Positions 13,187-21,570 of a DNA stretch of 25,891 nt are shown piece by piece. Source of the stretch: an uncultured Gammaproteobacteria bacterium (GTDB lineage: Bacteria; Pseudomonadota; Gammaproteobacteria; CAJQNE01); contig CAJQNE010000003.1 in assembly GCA_905479545.1 (NCBI GenBank), positions 1 to 25,891 of the forward strand, written 5' to 3'. The notes under the pieces are model-generated. The model was not told the DNA's origin. It was given only the letters and a program-made list of their open reading frames with translations, and did no database searches. Position numbers and translations under genes: made by a program. How positions within the stretch are numbered: the stretch's first letter is position 1; every line of letters starts with the position of its first letter.

Positions 13187-16186
13187 ATGCGCCTGCTAAA
13201 AATCGCCCTTGGAATTGTTGGCCTTTTGGTCGTGCTGATTGTGGGTGCGGCGATTGCCATACCGCTTATTTTTGAACCGAACGACTTTAAACCTCAGATT
13301 GCCGAGCTGGTAGAGGAGGAGACGGGTCGGCAAATTACCATTGATGGCGATATCGGCCTGAGCGTATTCCCGTGGCTGGCGGTGGATTTGGGTGAAACCC
13401 GGCTGGCCAATGCGGCAGGGTTTGCCAGCGAGCCTATGGCCGAAGTTGAAACAGCGAATGTGCGGGTAAAGCTTCTGCCGCTGCTGAAAAAACAGATTCA
13501 GATCGGCAAGGTTGAGCTAAGTGGCCTGACGTTACGGTTGGCACGAGACGCGACGGGTAGGACTAATTGGCAGGACATTATCGAACGGCAGGAGGAGAAT
13601 GCGGCCGAGAAGGGCGCTGACAAACAACCAGAAAAGCAGAGTGAGTTTGATATTTCGTCACTGAGCGTCGCCGGTTTGCAGCTGCGCGATAGTCGGATTT
13701 ACTGGAGTGATGCGCAGGCGGGAACTGACTATAAAGTCGAAAACGTCAACCTTACTACCGGTGCGTTAGTAGTTGGTGAGCCGATTGACCTCGACCTGGC
13801 ATTTACTGCCGCGAGTGGCCAACCGGCGGTTAACGGTAATGTTGAATTAGAAGCTGAACTGAAATACGACCTCGACAAGCAGCAGTATGCGGCTTCGGGG
13901 CTGGAGCTTAAAGTGAAGGCTGGCGGCGCTGGTCTGCCGGTCATGGTGGAATCGTTTACTTTCAGTGGTGATGTGAATGCCGACATTGCGGCTCAGCAAT
14001 ACAGCGCCAGCAAGCTGAAATTCGCTGCTGAAGGCAGCGGGACTGAAGGTGGTGACGTACCGTTAGAGCGTTTTTCAGTGACGGGCAGCGGCGAAGTTAG
14101 TGCTGACATGAATCGCCAGCTGTTAGCCGTCTCGGGCCTGAAGTTTTCCGGTAAGGCTGAGGCTCAACAGGGCGGGAGTCTGCCGCTTAGTAATTTTGAC
14201 TTCGACGGCAGCGGTAGCTTTAACGCCAACCTGGCCGACCAGTTGCTGAGTATCGCCGGGTTGAAGTTAGTCGCTAACGGTAAAGGCACCGAAGCCTTCC
14301 CGTTGGTCCGGTTCAAGGCCACGATGAGTGGCGACCTGAAAGCCAGCCCTGAATCGCAGCAGATCAGTTCGGATAATATTCAAATTGATATTGATGGTGC
14401 CGGTCAGGGCGACTTGCCGTTGCGGGACTTCACCGCAGCGCTCAATGGTTTGCTTGATGTTGATATGAAGGGCCAGACCCTGTCGCTCAACAAGGCAAAA
14501 ATTATCGCCAAAGGAGTAGGCACTAAAGATGGCCCGGCGCAAAAGTTTGATGCGACGTTGACGGGTGATGTGAGCGCTAATTTAGCGCAGCAGCTTTACT
14601 CGGTTGCCGATATGAAACTACTTGCGAATGCCGAGGGTAAATCGCTACCGGGTGAGAAGGTTGATTTAAGCCTCGTTGGGCTGCTGAATGCCAATTTGCA
14701 GCAGCAGACAGTTTCGCTGGATAGTTTCTTACTCAACGTTCTGGGTTTGCAGGCTAAGGGGCAACTGAGTGCCTTGCAGATTACTTCCGCTCCGCAAATT
14801 TCGGGCGCGATTTCTACCGAGGTGTTCAACCCCGGTGTGCTCATGCAAAAACTTAAAATTGAACTGCCACCAATGGCCGGTCCTAACGTAATGAAGGCCG
14901 CCCGGTTACAAGCGCAGATTCGCGGTGACCAGGACAACTTCGTGCTGAAAGATATGCAGTTAGTGTTTGATGAGACCCGTGCAACCGGCGAGGTAATTGT
15001 TAGTAACTTCGCCAAGCCACGCTTCGGTTTTAATCTGAATGTTGACCAGCTGGATGCCGATCGTTATTTGCCACCAAAAACCGAAAGCAAGCCCGGTGCT
15101 TCGAAAGAGCAGCAGGAAAAAGACCTGAACCAAACGCCAGTGGATTTAACTGCGCTGGAGTCGCTGAACATCGAAGGTAATGCGCGAATCGGCAAACTGA
15201 AAATCAATGACCTCGACTTTAGTAATATTTCGCTGGGTGTTAAGGCCCAAGAGGGAGATGTGTTACTTAGCCCTTTAGCCCTTGACCTGTATGGCGGCAG
15301 CTTGCAGGGCAATTTGGCGGTGAACGTGAAGGGTGGCAAGCAGACCATTAGCGCCAAGCAAACGTTGCAAAACCTTGAGTTTGAGCCGTTTACCCGGGCG
15401 CTGATGGACGACGCTAAAGTAGCAGGTAAAGGCGATTTGAAGCTCGATATAACCACCTCGGGTAATACTGTCGGCGCATTCCGCAAAAACCTTAATGGCA
15501 CGGTAGATGTTGCGGTGGATAACGGCGCGATAGTCGGCGTGAATATTGCCCAGTTTTTGCGTAGCGCCAAAGCCAAGCTCACCGGTGACTCGGCATTAGC
15601 AGCGTCTGCCGCTGAAACTAAAAATACCGATTTCGCAAAAATTACTGCCAGCGCTAAAATTGTTAACGGCGTGCTGAGCAACCCGGATTTACTCGGTAAA
15701 TCACCGGCACTGCGGCTGCTTGGTGAAGGCAACGTTAACCTGTTCGCTGAAACGCTGGACTATAAAACTAACATCACCATTGTCGAAACCAGCAAAGGGC
15801 AGGGTGGTGACGACTTGGACGACCTGCGTGGTTTCGCTATTCCTGTGACTATTGGTGGCACGTTTTCGAACCCTAAAATAGGGCTCGATATGAAGGCCAT
15901 TCTGAAAGCAGCACTGGCATCAAAAATTGACCTGGATGCCGAGAAAGCTAAGTTGCAGGCCAAGTTAGATGCTGAAAAAGCCCGGTTCCGTGAACGGGAA
16001 GCTGAAGAAAAAGCCAAGCTTCAGGCCAAGCTGGATGACGAAAAGGCGAAGTTGCAAGCGAAGCTAAAAGATAAGCTCGGCAGCTCGTTCGACACTGGCA
16101 GTGGCGAGGATGGCGAAGGCGAATCGGTTGAAGATAAAGCCAATAAAGAACTTGAGCGCGGCTTGAAAAAGTTATTCGGCAGGTAG
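13187..16186 (+). CDS. AsmA-family protein with an internal ~39-residue repeat domain
   Basis: The 999-residue protein has an N-terminal membrane anchor (about residues 4-28, ALGIVGLLVVLIVGAAIAIP) and an AsmA start (FEPNDFKPQIAELVEEETGR). The C-terminal AsmA part shows NLNGTVDVAVDNGAIVGVNI near 766-785. AsmA proteins are repeating-beta-groove proteins thought to move lipids between the membranes or affect outer-membrane assembly. Residues about 205-535 contain seven to eight repeats of about 39 residues with the pattern G..NA.L..Q..S..GLKL.A.G.GT...PL..F. The tail from about 905 to 960 is a charged coiled coil made of AKLQAKLDAEKA-type repeats, followed by an acidic stretch. GGAGAT stands 5 nt before the ATG. 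The gene precedes mutY, as in many gammaproteobacteria, but here with an extra gene between. Confidence 0.92.
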   Translation: MRLLKIALGIVGLLVVLIVGAAIAIPLIFEPNDFKPQIAELVEEETGRQITIDGDIGLSVFPWLAVDLGETRLANAAGFASEPMAEVETANVRVKLLPLLKKQIQIGKVELSGLTLRLARDATGRTNWQDIIERQEENAAEKGADKQPEKQSEFDISSLSVAGLQLRDSRIYWSDAQAGTDYKVENVNLTTGALVVGEPIDLDLAFTAASGQPAVNGNVELEAELKYDLDKQQYAASGLELKVKAGGAGLPVMVESFTFSGDVNADIAAQQYSASKLKFAAEGSGTEGGDVPLERFSVTGSGEVSADMNRQLLAVSGLKFSGKAEAQQGGSLPLSNFDFDGSGSFNANLADQLLSIAGLKLVANGKGTEAFPLVRFKATMSGDLKASPESQQISSDNIQIDIDGAGQGDLPLRDFTAALNGLLDVDMKGQTLSLNKAKIIAKGVGTKDGPAQKFDATLTGDVSANLAQQLYSVADMKLLANAEGKSLPGEKVDLSLVGLLNANLQQQTVSLDSFLLNVLGLQAKGQLSALQITSAPQISGAISTEVFNPGVLMQKLKIELPPMAGPNVMKAARLQAQIRGDQDNFVLKDMQLVFDETRATGEVIVSNFAKPRFGFNLNVDQLDADRYLPPKTESKPGASKEQQEKDLNQTPVDLTALESLNIEGNARIGKLKINDLDFSNISLGVKAQEGDVLLSPLALDLYGGSLQGNLAVNVKGGKQTISAKQTLQNLEFEPFTRALMDDAKVAGKGDLKLDITTSGNTVGAFRKNLNGTVDVAVDNGAIVGVNIAQFLRSAKAKLTGDSALAASAAETKNTDFAKITASAKIVNGVLSNPDLLGKSPALRLLGEGNVNLFAETLDYKTNITIVETSKGQGGDDLDDLRGFAIPVTIGGTFSNPKIGLDMKAILKAALASKIDLDAEKAKLQAKLDAEKARFREREAEEKAKLQAKLDDEKAKLQAKLKDKLGSSFDTGSGEDGEGESVEDKANKELERGLKKLFGR

Positions 16187-16270
16187 TGCTATCAGCTTTC
16201 TGGCGTGAATTCGGAAGGAGCGGCACGGCGTATGCAAGGACTGTGGCAAAGCAAATGCAGGTCTAAGAAT

Positions 16271-18493
16271 ATGAGTGCCAGAACCCCGATAGCTGATAAA
16301 TTTATGCGACTTTCCATCTTGTTCCTGCCACTGCTGTTCGCCGTTGCTTGTGGCGGCGGTGGAGGCAGTGGCGGTGATGGCGAGGAGCCGGTAGTAACCG
16401 GCTTGGACGAGCGGCCCAACAACCGCAGTTGCATGGCCGCTGAAACCAGTTCGACTGGCACTATAAGCCTCGAAGCGGCGTTCCCGGATTTACCCGACCA
16501 GAACGCGCTGCTTGGCTTGCATCAGGCACCGAGTGACGACAGCGAGTGGTTTGCGGTTAGCCAGACCGGCAGCGTCGTGAAATTTACCAATAGCCCGACA
16601 GTAAGTTCGGTTTCGCCGTTTATCAATATCGCCGATCGTATTGGTAACTCTGGCGGTGAGCGGGGTTTGCTGGGTTTGGCTTTTCATCCGCAATACCCGA
16701 CTCAGCCGCAGGTGTTTTTGTCCTATACCAACACCACCGGCAACGCGATTGAGTCACGACTTTCGCGGTTTTCCTTAAACACTGCTGGCACGGCGCTCAA
16801 CCCGGATTCAGAGCAAATATTGTTGCGCGTAAGTCAGCCATTTGCCAATCACAATGGCGGTAATATCGCCTTTGGTCCGGATGGGTTTTTATACTTCGGT
16901 ATTGGCGACGGCGGCTCGGGTGGTGACCCGCAAGGTAATGGTCAAAACCAGAATAGCTTGCTCGGTACTATGCTGCGTATCGATGTGTTGAGCCCGCCTA
17001 CCGGACAAAATTATGGCATTCCCAATGACAATCCGTTTGCTGCAGGTGGCAGCAGTCCGGGGGACGGAGCAGAGGAAATATTTGCCTACGGTCTGCGTAA
17101 TCCTTTCCGCTGGAGCTTTGACAGTCTGAACGGCGATTTGTGGGTGGGCGACGTTGGCCAGAATGAAATTGAAGAAATCGACGTGGTTGAGAACGGCGAT
17201 AACCTCGGCTGGAACGTCATGGAAGGTCGTAGCTGCTTTAACGCGGAAAGCTGTGATCAAACGGGTTTAAAACTGCCGGTAGCGGAATACACCCATGCTG
17301 GTGGCAACTGCTCGGTGACCGGCGGCTATGTTTATCGCGGCGATAATTTGCCGGCGATGCAGGGCCAGTATTTGTTCGGCGATTTCTGCACCGGCAATAT
17401 CTGGTCGATAGCAGGCCGCGACGATGACGGCTTGGCTGATAACTTACTGTTGGATACTTCACTGAATATATCGTCGTTCGCCGAAGGTCTCGATGGCGAG
17501 GTGTATGTGCTGGATCGCTCAGGTGGTGCGGGAGAAGAAATTTTCCGCTTTGTCAGCAGTCAGCCTGCGAGCAGCGGCAGCGTGCCGCAAAAGCTTAGTG
17601 AAACAGGTTGTCTGCAAGCTAGTGACCCGCGACAGCCCGCCGATGGGGTCATTCCTTATGAAGTGATTGCCGAGTTATGGTCGGATGGTGCCGATAAACA
17701 GCGCTTCTTCGCCTTGCCGGATGGCAGCAATATCAACATAAACGATGATGGCGATATGCAATTTCCGCTCGGTAGTGTGCTGGTGAAGCATTTTATTCTC
17801 GACGGCAATTACATAGAAACCCGTTTTTTCCATAACCAAACTGCCGGTTGGCGCGGTTACAGTTATGAGTGGAATGAAGAGCAGACCGACGGTTTCCTGT
17901 TAGCCGGTAGCAAAGATACGAATATTAACGGTCAGCCCTATCACTACCCTTCACGCGGTGAGTGTGATGCCTGTCATACGCAAGCGGCTAACATTTCGCT
18001 CGGGCCGGAAACCCGCCAGTTGAATAGTGATTTCACGTATCCGCAAACTGGCCGAACGGCTAATCAGCTCACCACACTGGAGCAAAACGGCTTTTTTTCC
18101 GGATCGCTCTCGGAGCCGCAACGCACTGAGCGGTTTGTCGCTATCGATGATAGCAACGGCAGCGTTAATGACCGAGCCCGTAGCTATCTGCATTCGAACT
18201 GCAGCAATTGCCACCGCCCCGGAGGGACTGGCCGCAGCGATATGGATTTACGTGCCGGTATTGAGTTTGCCGATATGAATATCTGTAATGCTGAGCCGCA
18301 ATTTGGCGACCTTGGTAATAGCGAGGCGAGGGTGCTCAAGCCAGGTGAGCCGATGAATTCGGTGCTGCGCAGTCGAATGGCACTGCGAGGTGAAAACCAG
18401 ATGCCACCGCTGGCAACTCAGCTGGTGGATAGCACGGCTCTAGCCGTTATTGACGCCTGGATCGCTGAAATTAGTGACTGTCCGGCGAATTAG
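16271..18493 (+). CDS. PQQ sugar dehydrogenase-like / cytochrome c fusion lipoprotein
   Basis: After a signal sequence ending in FAVAC followed by GGGGG (probable lipoprotein, anchored cysteine at residue 27), the protein has a glucose/sorbosone-dehydrogenase beta-propeller: RGLLGLAFHP, NHNGGNIAFGPDGFLYFGIG with the conserved base histidine, YGLRNPFRWSFD and WVGDVGQNEIEEID. From about residue 440 a second domain carries two heme c sites, CDACH (565-569) and CSNCH (644-648), and ends in MPPLATQLVD...IDAWI. The order matches the HNE_0200-type (TIGR03806) C-terminal region. It probably oxidises a sugar or alcohol in the periplasm and passes electrons from PQQ to its own hemes. Start choice is uncertain: 16271 has AGG 9 nt away, 16232 has GGAAGGAG at 11 nt, and 16304 gives the shortest lipoprotein signal. 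No PQQ synthesis gene is in view. Confidence 0.88.
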   Translation: MSARTPIADKFMRLSILFLPLLFAVACGGGGGSGGDGEEPVVTGLDERPNNRSCMAAETSSTGTISLEAAFPDLPDQNALLGLHQAPSDDSEWFAVSQTGSVVKFTNSPTVSSVSPFINIADRIGNSGGERGLLGLAFHPQYPTQPQVFLSYTNTTGNAIESRLSRFSLNTAGTALNPDSEQILLRVSQPFANHNGGNIAFGPDGFLYFGIGDGGSGGDPQGNGQNQNSLLGTMLRIDVLSPPTGQNYGIPNDNPFAAGGSSPGDGAEEIFAYGLRNPFRWSFDSLNGDLWVGDVGQNEIEEIDVVENGDNLGWNVMEGRSCFNAESCDQTGLKLPVAEYTHAGGNCSVTGGYVYRGDNLPAMQGQYLFGDFCTGNIWSIAGRDDDGLADNLLLDTSLNISSFAEGLDGEVYVLDRSGGAGEEIFRFVSSQPASSGSVPQKLSETGCLQASDPRQPADGVIPYEVIAELWSDGADKQRFFALPDGSNININDDGDMQFPLGSVLVKHFILDGNYIETRFFHNQTAGWRGYSYEWNEEQTDGFLLAGSKDTNINGQPYHYPSRGECDACHTQAANISLGPETRQLNSDFTYPQTGRTANQLTTLEQNGFFSGSLSEPQRTERFVAIDDSNGSVNDRARSYLHSNCSNCHRPGGTGRSDMDLRAGIEFADMNICNAEPQFGDLGNSEARVLKPGEPMNSVLRSRMALRGENQMPPLATQLVDSTALAVIDAWIAEISDCPAN

Positions 18494-18503
18494 CCGGACA
18501 GTC
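18476..18503. terminator. Perfect 11-bp hairpin over a stop codon, just before mutY
   Basis: GACTGTCCGGC (18476-18486) and its exact complement (18493-18503) enclose the 6-nt loop GAATTA. The stop codon of the PQQ protein (18491-18493) lies in the loop and right arm, and the stem ends 8 nt before the mutY ATG at 18512. There is no U-tract. It may end transcription of the upstream gene or mask the mutY ribosome-binding region. Confidence 0.55.
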
Positions 18504-18511
18504 TGTGGTGA

Positions 18512-19642
18512 ATGCGCGACAATGCGCCGATGCCGATTCAGAACTCCACTACCGACGCCGTTTTAGCTGAACCTGATTTTTCAGGAGAGCTGTCGAATCA
18601 GCTGCTTAATTGGTTCGACCAGCATGGCAGGCACGATTTGCCGTGGCAGCAGCCACGCACCGCTTACCGCGTGTGGCTATCGGAAATTATGTTGCAGCAA
18701 ACTCAGGTTGCAACGGTTATTCCCTACTTTCAGCGCTTTGTTCAGCAGTTCCCTGACGTTCAATCGTTGGCGGCAGCTCCGCAAGATGATGTGCTGGCAC
18801 TCTGGGCCGGGCTGGGTTATTACGCTCGTGCCCGTAATTTGCATAAAGCGGCTCAGTTGGTGGTTCGCCAGCATAGTGGCGAGTTTCCCCGCGTAGTTGA
18901 AGAGCTTGAAGCGCTGCCCGGTATTGGTCGCAGTACTGCGGCTGCTATCACCGCTCAGGCTTACGGCGTACGAGCTGCAATTCTGGATGGCAATGTAAAG
19001 CGGGTACTGGCTCGTATGTATGCGGTGCCGGGTTGGCCGGGAGAGTCGGCAGTAGCTAAAACCCTCTGGCACCACGCCGAGACGCTAACCCCTGATAAGC
19101 GACTAGCAGACTACACTCAGGCGATTATGGATTTAGGCGCGACCGTCTGCACTCGCACTAAACCGCGTTGCTTGCGATGCCCCTGGCAGTCGCATTGCGT
19201 AGCGAGCCAGGCGGGGCAGCCGGAACTTTATCCGGGCAAAAAGCCTAAAAAGGCCCGGCCGCAAAAAGCCGTGCAAATGCTGGTGGTGCTGAATGAGCGT
19301 GGTGAGCTATTGCTCGAAAAACGGCCGCCGACAGGAATTTGGGGTGGCCTTTGGTGTTTGCCGGAGGCAGCCGTAAGTATCGCGCCGGATGATGCCGCCG
19401 GGCAGCTTGGACTGCAGGCTGAATTTCAGCGGGCGCTGCCGACTGTGCCGCATGCATTCAGCCACTACGATCTGGATATTGAGCCAAAACAATTGACGCT
19501 TAAATCGATAGTCGCAGTGCAGGAGGCCGATCAGCGGTGGCTGCCTCTACAACAACCATCGCAATGGCCCGGGTTACCTGCGCCGGTAAAAAAATTACTC
19601 CAAGCGTTGCGCCAATCTGAGCATCCGGCTGGCGAAAATTAA
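18512..19642 (+). CDS. mutY: A/G-specific adenine glycosylase MutY
   Basis: The 376-residue protein removes adenine mispaired with 8-oxoguanine. It shows catalytic Glu58 in SEIMLQQTQV, the helix-hairpin-helix LEALPGIGRSTAAAI (132-146), catalytic Asp159 in ILDGNVKRV and four cysteines for a 4Fe-4S cluster at 213, 220, 223 and 229 (C-x6-C-x2-C-x5-C). The C-terminal NUDIX-like domain that recognises 8-oxoguanine begins near 250 and includes GELLLEKRPPTGIWGGLW. Compared with E. coli MutY there is an N-terminal extension of about 20 residues; ATG at 18530 is an alternative start. No good ribosome site is visible and the hairpin at 18476-18503 lies close upstream. Its place before yggX is typical, though an HMA gene intervenes here. 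Confidence 0.96.
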   Translation: MRDNAPMPIQNSTTDAVLAEPDFSGELSNQLLNWFDQHGRHDLPWQQPRTAYRVWLSEIMLQQTQVATVIPYFQRFVQQFPDVQSLAAAPQDDVLALWAGLGYYARARNLHKAAQLVVRQHSGEFPRVVEELEALPGIGRSTAAAITAQAYGVRAAILDGNVKRVLARMYAVPGWPGESAVAKTLWHHAETLTPDKRLADYTQAIMDLGATVCTRTKPRCLRCPWQSHCVASQAGQPELYPGKKPKKARPQKAVQMLVVLNERGELLLEKRPPTGIWGGLWCLPEAAVSIAPDDAAGQLGLQAEFQRALPTVPHAFSHYDLDIEPKQLTLKSIVAVQEADQRWLPLQQPSQWPGLPAPVKKLLQALRQSEHPAGEN

Positions 19643-19805
19643 CGGGCGTTGGTCGTAATCTGAACGTCTGATATGACGAGTGCGCTTAACATTACGATTT
19701 GATTAACCGCTTTGAAAAATCTTGCGTGAAATGTTAGATTTCGAAGCTAACACCTTATATTCGTTGGTTATTGGCGATTGCGATTTCGGCAATTTAGCTC
19801 ATTTC

Positions 19806-19834
19806 TTGATAAATCCCCGATTATTGTTTAGATA
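19806..19834 (+). promoter_or_regulatory. Candidate promoter of the HMA-protein gene
   Basis: TTGATA (19806-19811) and TAGATA (19829-19834) are 17 bp apart. The predicted start near 19841 gives a leader of about 22 nt containing the TAGGAGAA ribosome site of the gene at 19863. The -35 is good and the -10 moderate. Confidence 0.45.
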
Positions 19835-19862
19835 CAAGCTTTAGTAAGCTAGGAGAATTGCA

Positions 19863-20153
19863 ATGCGTTCAATGGTTTCCCTTTTCACCCGTGCTTTAAT
19901 GATTGTCGGCTTCATGGCGGGCTTGGCCCACGCTGGCACTACGCTGGATGTTAAGGTCGACGGCATGTCTTGTGCTGCCTGTGCGGTTAAGTTGAAAAAT
20001 CAAGTCACTGCTATCAGCGGTGTTGAATCTTGTGACGTAAGCGTTGAGCAAGGCGTTGCTAAAGTTACCGTCGCTGATGGTGCTGATGTGCTGGCGGTTG
20101 CGGGTAAGCTCGAGGGTGCTGTTACAGCGGCTGGGCTGACGTTAGCGGAATAG
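19863..20153 (+). CDS. Small exported HMA-domain metal-binding protein
   Basis: The 96-residue product has a signal peptide ending in AHA (residues 22-24) and a single heavy-metal-associated domain. GMSCAAC (34-40) gives the metal-binding pair Cys37 and Cys40, and the beta-alpha-beta pattern DVKVDGMS...VSGVESC-like...AKVTVADG follows. After cleavage about 72 residues remain, as in MerP, the periplasmic mercury-binding protein; copper or another soft metal is equally possible. There is no P-type ATPase, mer or cop gene nearby. AGGAG lies about 6 nt before the ATG, a promoter candidate is at 19806-19834 and a strong terminator follows, so this is probably a single-gene transcript. A third cysteine in GVESCDV could form a disulfide or add a ligand. 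Confidence 0.88.
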   Translation: MRSMVSLFTRALMIVGFMAGLAHAGTTLDVKVDGMSCAACAVKLKNQVTAISGVESCDVSVEQGVAKVTVADGADVLAVAGKLEGAVTAAGLTLAE

Positions 20154-20170
20154 CTAAAAACATCAAAAAG

Positions 20171-20208
20171 CGCCGGCGGTCTTGAAAAAGGCCGCCGGCG
20201 TTCTTATT
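20171..20208 (+). terminator. Rho-independent terminator after the HMA gene
   Basis: CGCCGGCGG (20171-20179) pairs exactly with CCGCCGGCG (20192-20200) around a 12-nt loop and is followed by TTCTTATTT. It begins 18 bp after the HMA stop codon and separates that gene from yggX. Confidence 0.88.
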
Positions 20209-20243
20209 TATAGCCTTTAGTACTTGCAAATAAAGAGATCGCC

Positions 20244-20522
20244 ATGAGCCGCACCGTACACTGCGTAAAACTCGACAAAGAAGCCGAAGGCCTCGACTGG
20301 GTGCCTTACCCCGGTGAGCTAGGTGAAAAAATTTTTGCGGGTGTTAGCAAAGAGGCCTGGAAAGAATGGCTGGAGCACCAAACGCGGATAATCAACGAGT
20401 ATCGTATGACCCCGGCAGACCCCAAAGGCCGGGCGTTTCTGGAGGAAGAAATGAGTAAGTTTTTCTTCGGTGGCGGCGAGCTTGCTGAAACCGGCTATGT
20501 ACCACCGGTTGAGACCGAATAG
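20244..20522 (+). CDS. yggX: Fe(2+)-trafficking / oxidative-damage protection protein YggX
   Basis: The 92-residue protein has the family start SRTVHCVKL with the conserved Cys7, then GLDWVPYPGELGEKIF, WKEWLEHQTRIINEYR and FLEEEMSKFFFG, covering the full usual length of about 90 residues. YggX is a small cytoplasmic protein that helps protect iron-sulfur clusters from oxidants and may handle ferrous iron. It is often cotranscribed with mutY, whose product carries an iron-sulfur cluster. Here the HMA gene and a terminator separate the two, so it needs its own promoter in the short 20201-20243 stretch; I could not identify one. AAGAG lies about 7 nt before the ATG. Confidence 0.96.
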   Translation: MSRTVHCVKLDKEAEGLDWVPYPGELGEKIFAGVSKEAWKEWLEHQTRIINEYRMTPADPKGRAFLEEEMSKFFFGGGELAETGYVPPVETE

Positions 20523-20533
20523 TTGCGTTCAAT

Positions 20534-20560
20534 AAAAATTCTGCTGAGTTGAGAATTTTT
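20534..20560 (+). terminator. A/T-rich hairpin terminator after yggX
   Basis: AAAAATTCT (20534-20542) and AGAATTTTT (20552-20560) are perfect 9-bp arms around a 9-nt loop, 12 bp past the yggX stop. The right arm ends in a run of five T, so it can act as a terminator even though the stem is weak. The A-run on the left would do the same for leftward transcription. Confidence 0.6.
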
Positions 20561-20608
20561 GAAGCTGTAACTGCCTACGGGTAATGGCAGCATTCGTTGT
20601 GACAGGGT

Positions 20609-20617
20609 TGTTATGCT
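20609..20617 (+). promoter_or_regulatory. Extended -10 element; transcript may start at the ATG
   Basis: TGTTATGCT fits an extended -10 (TGnTATnnT). It ends 6 nt before the ATG at 20624, so transcription would begin at about the first base of the start codon. No Shine-Dalgarno is seen before this gene, which supports leaderless expression. Confidence 0.4.
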
Positions 20618-20623
20618 AGCGAC

Positions 20624-21460
20624 ATGACTATTGATCTGGACACCGGCAAGCTCGTCGTTTTTATCGTCGGCTTAGTGCTCTTCCTGTTTATTGAGGCTTT
20701 GGCCCCGGCCCGGCGGTGGCGCGAGGGCCGTTTAAAAAGGCTCGGCTTTCATGCCGGTATTGCCATTTTCAATATTTTTACCGTCCGGCTATTGGCCTAC
20801 GTGCCGATGCTACTTTGGCTAGTGTACGCCGATGAACAGGGCTGGGGACTGGCGCGCTGGCTTGGGCTGTACGGCTGGGCCGAGATTATTATTTCGCTTA
20901 TCGTGCTCGATGCTTTTGACTACTTCTGGCATCGGGCGAATCATCGGGTGAAATTTCTTTGGCGATTCCACAAGGCCCATCATTCTGACACCGAAATGGA
21001 TGTCAGCACTGCACTGCGTTTTCATCCCGGCGAATTGCTGATATCAGCCTTGGTTAAAGCTTCATGGGTAATGATTTGGGGCCCGACAGCGGTGGCGTGG
21101 TTTTTATTTGAAGCGCTGGTTAGCTTCTGTGCCCAGTTTCATCACAGTAATATCGATTTCCCCGATAAGGTGGAGCAGTGGCTATCGGCGGTTATCGTCA
21201 CGCCACGCTATCACGCGGCGCATCATGCAGTGGATCGGCAGTTCGGTGACCGTAATTTTTCGACGATTTTCAGTATTTGGGATCGGATATTCCACAGTTA
21301 TGCACAGCCCGCTGACGGTGGCCGGACTACGCGTGGCGAGGCTGCGATTGGCTTGCCGGAAGATCGGCACTTAGCGTTTTCGACCCGGGCCTGGATATCC
21401 GACCCGTTTAAACGGCGGAATCTTAATTTGAAAGATTCATCAACCTCAGACGCTCCATAG
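20624..21460 (+). CDS. Sterol desaturase / fatty acid hydroxylase family membrane protein
   Basis: The 278-residue protein has membrane helices at about 10-25, 45-68, 85-100 and 145-165 and the histidine boxes of the di-iron fatty acid hydroxylase superfamily: HRANH (about 104-108), HKAHH (116-120), and later FHHSN and HAAHH (about 172-202). Members insert oxygen or a double bond into lipids using two metal ions held by these histidines. The substrate could be a fatty acid, a sterol-like lipid or a carotenoid. The FGDRNFSTIFSIWDRIFHSY segment near the end is typical. The gene has its own spacer on both sides and may be leaderless (see 20609-20617). Confidence 0.9.
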   Translation: MTIDLDTGKLVVFIVGLVLFLFIEALAPARRWREGRLKRLGFHAGIAIFNIFTVRLLAYVPMLLWLVYADEQGWGLARWLGLYGWAEIIISLIVLDAFDYFWHRANHRVKFLWRFHKAHHSDTEMDVSTALRFHPGELLISALVKASWVMIWGPTAVAWFLFEALVSFCAQFHHSNIDFPDKVEQWLSAVIVTPRYHAAHHAVDRQFGDRNFSTIFSIWDRIFHSYAQPADGGRTTRGEAAIGLPEDRHLAFSTRAWISDPFKRRNLNLKDSSTSDAP

Positions 21461-21570
21461 ATTATGGCATCCGATTTAGCCAAATTGGCGTAAGCTATTG
21501 ATAGTGAATATTTAAATTTTTACATCTGGTCGGTGTACCTTAGCGACCATACAAAAAACCGGAGCACTGT

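Noticed and set aside
15064..15732. 222-residue open frame on the minus strand inside asmA
   Set aside because: It is antisense to a clearly coding, repeat-rich gene, has low-complexity Ser/Pro/Leu content and no ribosome site.
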